From Zingiber officinale (taxonomy: Eukaryota > Streptophyta > Magnoliopsida > Zingiberales > Zingiberaceae), in the NCBI RefSeq assembly GCF_018446385.1, contig NC_055987.1:6719705-6783704 (forward strand): 64,000 bases of DNA, written 5' to 3'. The position numbers and the translations under genes are program-made. Under the pieces are notes generated by a model. It was not told the origin of the DNA. It searched no databases and worked only from the letters and a program-made list of their open reading frames with translations. This document shows positions 56,101 to 64,000 of this stretch, in pieces. Numbering within the stretch: position 1 is the stretch's first letter; the number at the start of each line of letters is the position of its first letter.

Positions 56101-57093
56101 ATGATTATATTATTGTGTGCCTTTATGTCGATGATATAATTTATATGAGTTCTTTTGATTCTCTATTGGCTTATTTTAAATCTAATATGATGAAGAGGTT
56201 TGAGATGTCAGATATGGGAATATTACATTATTTTCTTGGTCTTGAAGTAAAGCAAGGAGTTGATGGGATATTTATCTCACAAAGAAAATATGCGACAGAT
56301 CTTCTGAAAAGGTTCAACTTATTCAATTGCAATCCAGCTACTACACCTATGAATATAAATGAGAAATTACAACTGGAAGATGGTTCAGAAAAAGCTAATG
56401 CAAGAAATTTCAGAAGTTTGGTTGGAGGTTTAATTTATCTAACTCATACTAGACCAGATATTACTTTTTTCTGTTGGTGTAATCTCCAGGTTTATGTAAA
56501 ATCTTACGAAGCATCATCTTGGATCAGCTAAAAGGATTTTACGCTATGTTGCTGGAACCATGGATTATGGAATTTATTATAGTAAAGTTTCAAAATTTGA
56601 TCTTTACGAGTTCACTGATAGTGATTGGGCAAATTAAGTGGATGATCGAAGGAGCACCTCAGCTAGTGTTTTTAATATTGGATCAGGAGCAATTTCATGG
56701 AGTTCAAAGAAACAAGCTACTATAGCCTTATCGTCTTCAGAGGCAGAATATGTAGCAACAACTTTAGCAGCATGTTAAGCAATTTGGGTTAGAAGATTAC
56801 TTGTAGATCTTCACCAACAGCAAAATGATGCAACTACTATTTTTTATGATAATAAGGCGACAATTGCAATGACAAAAAATCCAGCTTTCCATGCGAGGAC
56901 TAAACATATTGATATTCATCTATATTTCATTCGAGACTTAATTGCAAATAAAGAAATTATGTTGGAGTACTGCAACACACATGAACAAGTGGCGGATATC
57001 TTAACGAAGTCACTTCCAAGAGAGAAGATTATTTATTTTAGATCGTGTCATGGTGTTTGTAATTTTGAATCAAGGGGGAGTGTTGATAAATGA
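53117..57093 (+). pseudogene. Copia gag-pol polyprotein, multiply broken
   Basis: The gag part (from about 53117) runs through LWDLVEKGF and VLRSLTPKYDYIVTAIEE. Stops at 53381 and 53738 fall where the family has Trp. A Gly/Arg-rich linker and a zinc knuckle with lost Cys residues near 53910 follow a frame change. Protease has WFLDNGCSNHMTG (about 54050), with Asn for the usual Ser after Asp. Then comes a stop at 54448, the pre-integrase HLRYGHLN and GLCERCIYGNQTRKSF, and an integrase with HADLCGPM, TDDFSRMSWVYF and NGVVERKNRTI. A stop at 55009 and a frame change follow. The polymerase has [13 protein letters not shown] and LYVDDIIYM, with stops at 55731 and 56010. RNase H has FTDSDWA, ALSSSEAEYVA and KHIDIHLYFIRD. 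The end is DILTKSLP. It cannot make a full polyprotein. Confidence 0.92.
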
Positions 57094-57314
57094 CTCAAAA
57101 CTTACAATTGAGTTAGTGGTGACAATGAGTTGTAATAGTGGTAGTAATGGGGAAGAGTAGTTGAGTTAGTGGGGTGAGTTGTAGAGTTAGTAGGTTATGT
57201 AGATAGCTTATAAATAGTCTACATGTTTTATGATTTAATGAAGAAGCGGGAGAGATTATTGTGTTTCACTTGTCCATCTTTGTCCCCTTATCCTCCTCCC
57301 AATTTTCTCTAACA
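57081..57314 (+). repeat. 3' LTR of the Copia element
   Basis: 234 bp, same length as the 5' LTR, starting TGTTGATAAATG after the purine tract. Confidence 0.95.
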
Positions 57315-57860
57315 GTCGAAAACGCGGCAGCGAAAGCGTGGAGAAGGCGGCGACACAGCGGGCTCATATACCCTAGGCTCGACTGATTGGAGCCGTCTGA
57401 TCTAGGTCACGAAAACCTAGGACAAGATCTCGCCGTTGAATTCAAATCGCCAAATGTCGCAATCAATGCCTGTCACGTCAGGCGTGCGACGACTGTGGGC
57501 GTGACACGTGGCGTGCTACCATGGGTCGACAATTAAGGCAGGCATGGGAACCTATTCTGCCTTAATGAGATGAGATTTGCATGCTTCCCAAGAAATCGTA
57601 GTGACATCAGCTTAGCCCACGCTCGCCTGAGATAGCCCGAAGAAAAAGTTCTACAAGTACAAGCCTTTGTTCGCCCGATCGGATCGAGGGAGCATGCTTA
57701 TGACCGAGCAACAAGCTTCAGAAGGCCGATCGGCGAGGATCGGGTCCATCCTGATCGGAGTCCATACAGTGATGAAGGCCGATCAAGAGGGAATCTGCTC
57801 ACATGATGGTCCAATCAGTTGGACTATAGCCTCCTTCGACTAGACTTGAATGGGAGGCTT
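57315..57860 (+). other. 3' internal region of the second Tat-like Gypsy element
   Basis: It continues the sequence interrupted by the Copia insertion and ends in GACTTGAATGGGAGGCTTG (purine tract, 57843-57861). GTCCAATCAGTTGGAC near 57811 is a short palindrome shared in part with 39070. No coding sequence. Confidence 0.6.
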
Positions 57861-58701
57861 GTGATGCGGTGATAAGGAGGGACCCCGCCCCGCTGCCACG
57901 GTGGAGGTCAACAAAGGTCAGAGTCAAGACGGTCGACAGACAAAAGGTCTTGGCCGATCGGAGGGGCATAGCCTAACCGGGGGTTAAACACCGACCCACC
58001 ATCTCCGACATGAAGTAATCAAATCGACGCTCAAGGGACGCCTAGAAGCCAAGCCGAGTGGCTCTTCCGCTCGGTGCGACAGCGGACGACATGGATCAAG
58101 GCCGATTAGCCGAGCGGCTCTACCACTCAGCGCGATAGTGGGCTTCCGACCGAGCGACCATCCCGCTCGGCCCAACAACAGATGACACTTGAACAGGGGA
58201 ATTTCAGCCGAGCGACCATTCCGTTCAGTTAAGCAATAGACACAGTAGGATATCATTCGACATCCTTTTGGGATTTAGTGCCGCAGATGGGCGACATCGT
58301 TAGATAGAGGATCGTACGGCGGAAGCTTCCACTGTCATTTCAGAGATATACTCGGCTCGTTAAGGTATTGTGTCAAGGACACTTTACTGACATGTCCCTT
58401 CAGGGAAAGCTTGAGATAACGTTTCCGCTTTGATAAGCGTGCACACACACTATAGGAGCCCTATATAAAGGGAGGTCCAGGCATCGACGGAGGTATGCTT
58501 TTCTTGCGATTTCTACTATTGTGCTGCAGTTTTTTGCTTCTTGCCTCGCTTGAGACTGACTTGAGTGTCAGAGGGCCATTGTCGGGGATCCCTTCCCTGG
58601 CTTGGCACTCACGCTGCTTGTGTTGCAAGCGGGAGCGAAGTCCATCGTAGGTCAGCAGGAGCGCCACATCCCTAGCATCTGTCTCCTCGACTTTCAGACA
58701 G
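57861..58701 (+). repeat. 3' LTR of the second Tat-like Gypsy element
   Basis: Begins TGATGCGGTGATAAGG. It contains CTATATAAAGGGAGG (58461-58475), a likely TATA region, then GACTTGAGTGTCAGAGG and CGGGGATCCCTTCCCTGGC. The latter aligns with 40318-40360 in the LTR at 39121-40505. The right end near CTTTCAGACAGGATCA is approximate. Confidence 0.6.
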
Positions 58702-60592
58702 GATCACTATCCATCACCGTTGCAGCCACCATCGGCAGTCTTGAGTCGTCGTGTTGCCGGAGAAGAAGGTCCACCCTTCCATCGATGCTGTCGATCGTCG
58801 ATCATCCCCCACCGCCCTGAGTCGCCAGAGAAGAAGATTTGGTAATGATTCGATTAATAATTTAATTAGGTTGATTAATTGACAATTAAAGTTCTGATTA
58901 GTTAGTTAATTTTGATTAATTAAATTAATAGTTGGGTTAAATTTATCACATGGTTAATGATAATTAAGAGTCGATGAAATTGATTAATATTGGATTAGTT
59001 AATTGAATAATAATTTATTATACTCATTATTAAATGGATAAATATCATTTAAGGCATAATGAGTTTATTGGATTAATAGCTTTGATTAATTTTATTGATA
59101 ACCGTAAATCAACTATGTGAACATTTTAAATGATTAAAGTTATTAATCAAATTAAGATAATTAAGATGAATCAATTAATGAAGTTTAATGGATTTGATAT
59201 TCATACTTAATTTGTATAAATTAATTAATTAGATGATCGAGAGTTGGGTAGTAATAGATTAATATAATCAATAGATCGATTAAATGATTTATAGATCCTT
59301 AGATCAGCTTCGTGTCATATACTTGTAGGACTTGAGCTCGAGGCAGACATTAGACTTGAAGATGATTTGGGCACTCTACCATATTAGAGGTGAATAGTTC
59401 CTACTTTGACCTATTTAGTTTCTTTGACTTAGTACATGATTATTTATTGTCGTTTATTGATTAGACAACAGTTATTGCTTACCTTGACTTTACTCATATT
59501 ATTTCTTGAGCTTGTTGCTTGACCTTAGAGATTATTCATTTTATATTTATGCAGTCTCATTATTCTTCATGCTTGGTTTTGTTATATATGTATAATATTA
59601 CCATATCATAGTGTAGGATGTTGGATATTCTGCTAGATCCCTAGTAGATGATTTGAGTTGTACTTATTGTCGGGACGATCATACCATAGTATAGGATATT
59701 AAGTATCTTATTAGACCCTTGTTGTTATTTAGGCTCATGCATATATCCTGTCTGCCTACGGGATCATCCATGGCAGAGAGTTTTTTCCACATATAGTGAC
59801 TAGTTAATTACATACACTAACTGCCCACGGGACCATTCTTGATAGAGTGTTCTCTTGCAATCAGTGATAGGGGAGCTAGATAGCTACCTCATCCTGTCTT
59901 CCCAGGAGACCATTCGTGGTAGAGAGTTCTCTCATGGATAGTGACTAGTTATTTACCCTAGTTGTCCAAGGGACCATTCGTGGTAGAGTGTTTCCCCTAT
60001 AGTTAGTACTTGTTATGTGTTGAGTTTATACAGGTGGTTTTTGGATATATTATATGTACTCCCGATTTGTTTGCTATACCTGGTGGAGCAAGTCAGTGAA
60101 GGGTTAAGGTGTTGGTTATGGTTTGTTTAGTAGATGATTTTATGCCAGTACTTTTACTTTTGTAGTAAGTATTTATTACCTGAGACTGCATCTTTTGAGT
60201 TCCTTACATTATTTTATTAATACACTATTTTCTTATACCCATTGAGTTGTTGGACTCACTACCCCTTGCTTTTCCTCTACTTCCAGGTTAGCGAATAGAG
60301 GATGTGTCGTGTCGCTCAGAAGTCCTGGCTGCCAGTCCTATTCGAGTTCAAATTTCTTTTTGAGTCATTTGATTTATTTTCCGCTACCTTTGTTTATGAT
60401 TGTACTTCTTAGTCGAATTTTATGTTCACATGTACATGCATACATATACATATCAGTTGTTATAAGTTGTGATTTTATATTACATGGATGTTTGTGTTGA
60501 CTTTTATTGGTTTGATATTTGTTATTTCTCATATTATCAATAGGAGGTATTGTTTGGTTTGACGGACAAGTATACCCTCGGGACGTGATATT
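58702..60592 (+). repeat. Probable Gypsy (Del-like) LTR sequence
   Basis: There is no gene. An A/T-rich part (58840-59300) is followed by four loosely repeated segments with GGGA(C)CATTC(G)TGG(T)AGAG (59758, 59832, 59918, 59979) and a G/C-richer end with CGGGACGTGATA at 60582-60592, which resembles Del-type LTR ends. Start and family are not established. Confidence 0.35.
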
Positions 60593-61527
60593 AACACTCT
60601 TCGCAATCACACTTGAAGCACAATCACATGTCCTACCAAGAACCCCCCTAGCTACCTTCCCTTGTCATCCGAATTCCTTCACACTTGTTTTGTGGAACGA
60701 TTAGGTTAGTAAAAGGATTGTTCATTAACCAATCCACAAATCATTAACCCATTAAGCATTACCACTCGTTACTCATCAGATTCAAAGTTTCAAATCCATT
60801 ACAATAAATTTATTGAATAATATAATATAAAATAATAAATATATAAAAAAATTAAACAAAAGCTCGCGAACGGTTCACGAACAATCGGTTCACTAACAAT
60901 CAAACAAAATGTTATAAATTGGAATTACACTCAAAGCCTTATCGAACATGTTCAAGTTCGACTTGAATTCGATAATATCGAATACAAATCAAATATTATT
61001 TGAACCGGCTCGAAAAGCTCGCGAACCAGCTCAATTCATTTTCACCTCTAGGGGAGGAGGCACCTCGGCCGAGGCGGAAGGTATTCCTTCAGGAGACGAA
61101 TTTATCGGAGGGCATCTCTATAGTATTTCTTGCACTACTTGATTGACTAGACACTAGAAATCTTCTCTCGTCATAGTGATAGTCTCACCATGGACTCGGT
61201 CGCTCGCGGACTTGGGGTTCTCGGTAGTTCTCTCGGTTTCCACCATCTCAACATCTCAGCTCAGGCATTTCCTACAAACGATGTCAATTTATTCCTGTCT
61301 AAGATCACCGTCAGATGAGTCAAGGGAGAGCAACTATAGTGGTGAGAATTCTTGATGATCTAGCGACGAAGAAAACCTATGAGGTCTCTGCATCACTTAC
61401 TAAGAGGTTAGAATGAGCGCTGATGTTAAACTCGACGTGACCACTCTAACGTTCAAAACACAAGAGATAGATGAAATGAAAGGCTGAAGAAGAAGAGTTC
61501 AGGTAAATATATGCGTGCATACCTATG
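60593..61527. other. Non-coding, with a probable old hAT-like remnant
   Basis: Between about 60860 and 61060, AAAGCTCGCGAACGGTTCACG and GGCTCGAAAAGCTCGCGAACC words face each other and end in TTTTCACCTCTA. This recalls hAT MITEs with TAGAGGTGAAA-type ends. No duplication was found. The rest shows nothing recognisable. Confidence 0.35.
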
Positions 61528-62114
61528 CAGGGGTGTAGCCATATAAGGCTTAGGGGGTGCTGTCGCACCCCCTGAAATTCAAGGAAAATATTAATACGGT
61601 GGGGGGAAATTTAAAAAATATATATAGTCATAAATTTTGAAACTTTCTCGTCTTTTTAGCAAAAAATTCCAATTAAAACCCTTTCAACCTAACCCCTTTT
61701 CAAGTCAATTTTTTTCTTTATCCATTTTTCTTCTTCCTCCTCTAATCCCGAACTTTTATTTTCTTCTTTTCAATTTTTTTATTCCTATAATTTCTTTCAT
61801 ATTCTTTTTTCTAACTCTAATTTTACCATAAAATCTTTTACGACATGTCGCTACCGTTATAGCCCAAGTCACTATCGCCGGACACCAATTGCTACCATCG
61901 TCACTGTCATTTGTTGCATGGTTGTTGTCTTCACTTGGTTAACGTCGTCGCTTCGTTGATGCTCCATAAAAAAACACCTTTTAATTGAAGTGAAATTTAC
62001 TTAATTGATTTCTTTCGCTTAGCCGACACCGATGTTTGCTGCCAGCATCACCGTCATCGTTCACTGACTCTGTCGCTTTGCCCCTCCTGAGTGAAAATCC
62101 TAGCTACGCCATGT
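61528..62114 (+). mobile_element. Probable non-autonomous hAT element
   Basis: Starts CAGGGGTGTAGCCATAT and ends AGCTACGCCATGT, imperfect inverted ends of the CAGGGG.G.AGCC type. The flanks TACCTATG (61520-61527) and AACCTATG (62115-62122) match at 7 of 8 bases. A small inner hairpin AGGGGGTGC...GCACCCCCT is at 61551-61572. No transposase; 587 bp. Confidence 0.6.
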
Positions 62115-62436
62115 AACCTATGCCCACCAAAGAAGATCTCCTTTTATACGTTCTCCTAGGAGGAGGCACAAAACCCACGTTTGAGTTGTGGGGCCACCAC
62201 GTCACATAGCCCCTCACTTCTTGTCCATACCCTCGCTCGACCCATATTTTCCACTTATCTTGGCCTCCACATTTCCCACTCACATTTTGAGGTGTATGGC
62301 CCGAGCCGAGCTGAGGGAGTTTAGAGGAGCTAAGCCAAAAGGTTTGAGCGCGATCGGGCTAGAGGAGCCAGGTCGACTGAGCTGGAGGAGCCAAGTGGAT
62401 CGAGCTAGCGGAGCTCGGAAGATCGTGCTAGAAGAG

Positions 62437-62468
<32 letters not shown>

Positions 62469-62546
62469 TTGAATCCAATTGTGGCACACTATAGTAATTT
62501 TCTTCTACTAAGACGACAAACCTAAGAAATTTGACTGCTTGAATAT
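62115..62546. other. Spacer with a TA microsatellite
   Basis: TA run at 62437-62464. The preceding GAGCTRRAGGAGCC-like words (62310-62430) form a loose repeat. No gene. Confidence 0.5.
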
Positions 62547-63153
62547 TGTTGGGGCAATTTCCCTAGGTCATGTTTGACCAGTTTGACTAAGCTTGAGTTG
62601 AGTCAAGCTTGAGTCGGGAATTGAGTTTTGATGTTTGACCATGTACGGAGATTGCTGGAGCAATCGTCCGATTGTCGAGATGGTCAAGGGACTGACCAGT
62701 TGATGAAAAGACAAGTCAAGTGGGTCAGTGTTGACCGGAGACTTGACTGGGTAAGTCCTAACTGGAGTTTAGGCAATGGGAAAGTCTTAACTGGAGTTTA
62801 GGCATCTAGGAAAGTCCTAACTAGAGGTTAGGTAAGAGAGAAGTCAAGTAGGTCAAGGTTGACAAGAGACTTGATTGGGAAAGTCCTAATTGGAGATTAG
62901 GTAAAGGTAAGTTCAACAGGAAGGTTTGCAAGAGTGAAAATCCAAGTAGGTCAGTGTTGATCAGACTTGGTGGTGAAAGTCCTGATAAGTGAGACCAGGA
63001 AATTGGAAAGTCCAAATGTAATCTTGGCAAAAGGAAAGTCCTGGTGAGGAGCCAGACAATTGAAAAGTCCAAGTGTGATCTTGGCAAAAGTTGAAAGTCC
63101 AAGCATGTGGTCTTGGCAAGGTAAGTCCTAGTGTGACTTGGCGAGGAGAACCC

Positions 63154-63417
63154 GACAACTAGGATGAGGCTGAAGGAAGCTCCTGAAGGCAAGGCGTGAA
63201 GGATGGGTAGATATCCGAGGGATGCAAGGCTGATGGAGGAAGCTAAAAGGCTAGTTCGAGGTTGATCGAGTGTGGCGTATAATCCGACAACTAGGATAAG
63301 GCTGAAGGAAGCTCCTGAAGGCAAGGCGTGAAGGATGGAAGATATCCGAGGGATGCAAGGCTGATGGAGGAGACTAGAAGGCTAGTTCGAGGTTGGTCGG
63401 ATGTGACCAAATGCTAG
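63154..63417 (+). repeat. 132-bp tandem duplication in the LTR
   Basis: Two copies start GACAACTAGGAT at 63154 and 63286, with few differences. Confidence 0.9.
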
Positions 63418-63498
63418 GCATGGAGACCCAACAGGTCACGGTTGACCGGGAGTTGGGTTGGAGACTTTGGACTTGAGTTTGAGTAAAGACCAGGCTGT

Positions 63499-63860
63499 TC
63501 AATCGATCGGGCGATCGATTGAACTAGGCTCCAATCGATCGGTCGATCGATTGGAGTGTGCTGTAAATGTGGGATGACTCTAATCGATCGGTCGATCGAT
63601 TGGGAGCATTACTTGCAAGTACAGAAGTCATCCCAATCGATCGGTCGATCGATTGGGAGCTACCAATCGATCGCTCGATCGATTGGGGAGGAGAAGCTCT
63701 CGCGTGGACACGAGAGCATAGAATGGTTCTGAATCGATCGGCCAATCGATTCAAATGATCCCAATTGATCGGTCGATCTATTGGGAAGTGACCGTTGGGC
63801 AGGAAACGAGCGATGGACGGCTGAGATCGAGCGGTGCTGATGTGGCAATCGATTGGGGAT
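63499..63860 (+). repeat. ATCGAT/CGATCG palindrome cluster
   Basis: About eight imperfect palindromes of the CAATCGATCGGTCGATCGATTG type, separated by 15-60 bp. Confidence 0.9.
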
Positions 63861-64000
63861 GGATTGGATCGATTGGGAGTATTGTTTAAAGCCTTGGCAG
63901 AGCGTTTTCTCTGTAGAACTTTGCGTTCTTTCCTGCGACTCTTCTACGACATTCACAGCGATCTTCTCCAAGCTTGCAACGCCAGTTCTTGAAGGTTCTT

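Larger units (their letters stand above)
52839..57314 (+). mobile_element. Complete but dead Copia element
   Basis: The 4476-bp element has two LTRs of exactly 234 bp, a primer binding site, gag-pol, a purine tract (CAAGGGGGAG, 57071-57080) and a near-perfect target duplication. By eye the LTRs differ at about 12 of 234 positions, mostly transitions. The polyprotein is disabled by at least seven stops and about three frameshifts. The small size and single polyprotein without extra ORFs fit a compact plant Copia lineage (Tork/Retrofit type by impression). Confidence 0.95.
62547..64000 (+). repeat. SIRE-like LTR, cut by the window edge
   Basis: Starts TGTTGGGGCAATTTCCC, a clear relative of the LTRs at 27631 and 34137. 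It has the same internal order: GTCCTAACTGGAG short repeats, a 132-bp duplication (63154-63417), an ATCGAT/CGATCG palindrome cluster (63499-63860). It has not reached its CA end at 64000. There is no purine tract on its left, so it is a 5' LTR or a solo LTR. Confidence 0.85.

Overview
The window is nuclear DNA of a flowering plant, most likely a monocot. The evidence is intronless GC-rich coding regions, a plant trihelix factor, a CIPK kinase, a Dof zinc finger and a dense nest of plant-type Copia, Gypsy, Mutator and hAT elements. Zingiberales is only a guess; no diagnostic marker is present. Genes are sparse. I support two intact protein genes, one good tRNA gene, one decayed tRNA gene and one broken Dof gene. 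Nearly everything else is transposable-element sequence.

Layout. 1-5895: two SIRE-like Copia elements. The first has its 3' LTR at 1190-2242 and appears to sit inside the 5' LTR of the second (2243-5895), which keeps only a gag gene. 5896-8000: a Gypsy-LTR-like remnant. 8273-8686: a degenerate intron-containing tRNA-Tyr and an intact tRNA-Val(AAC). 9612-11157: TATA box and intronless CIPK6-like kinase. 12305-13168: trihelix transcription factor, probably with a 2.8-kb intron in its 3' UTR. 16305-20200: a decayed minus-strand Copia.

20896-43800 reads best as one ancient Mutator-like element. Its long inverted ends are at 20896-21240 and 43510-43800, with minus-strand coding remnants just inside each end. 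Its middle was filled by later insertions: a Gypsy LTR fragment, a minus-strand SIRE element, a TGTTAGG-type LTR that is itself split by a complete SIRE-like gag-only element (27631-35781, target duplication CCCTT, carrying a hAT MITE with an 8-bp duplication), and a Gypsy Tat-like 3' end with an antisense ORF and a solo-LTR insertion.

44811-45206 is a Dof gene cut short. 45558-51807 is a coding-free Gypsy-type LTR element with three different minisatellites (43, 61 and 79 bp), the last split by a solo LTR with a perfect TTTCG duplication. 52354-58701 is a second Tat-like 3' end with an antisense ORF, split by a complete but dead Copia element (52839-57314). 58840-62114 holds Gypsy LTR-like sequence and hAT remnants. 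From 62547 to the edge is another SIRE-like LTR.

The host genes show no operon-like cooperation. The main biological content is the insertion history and some recurring design features of the elements: palindrome arrays ahead of the LTR TATA box, gag-only genomes ending at the same point, antisense ORFs next to the 3' LTR, and minisatellites inside a non-coding element.
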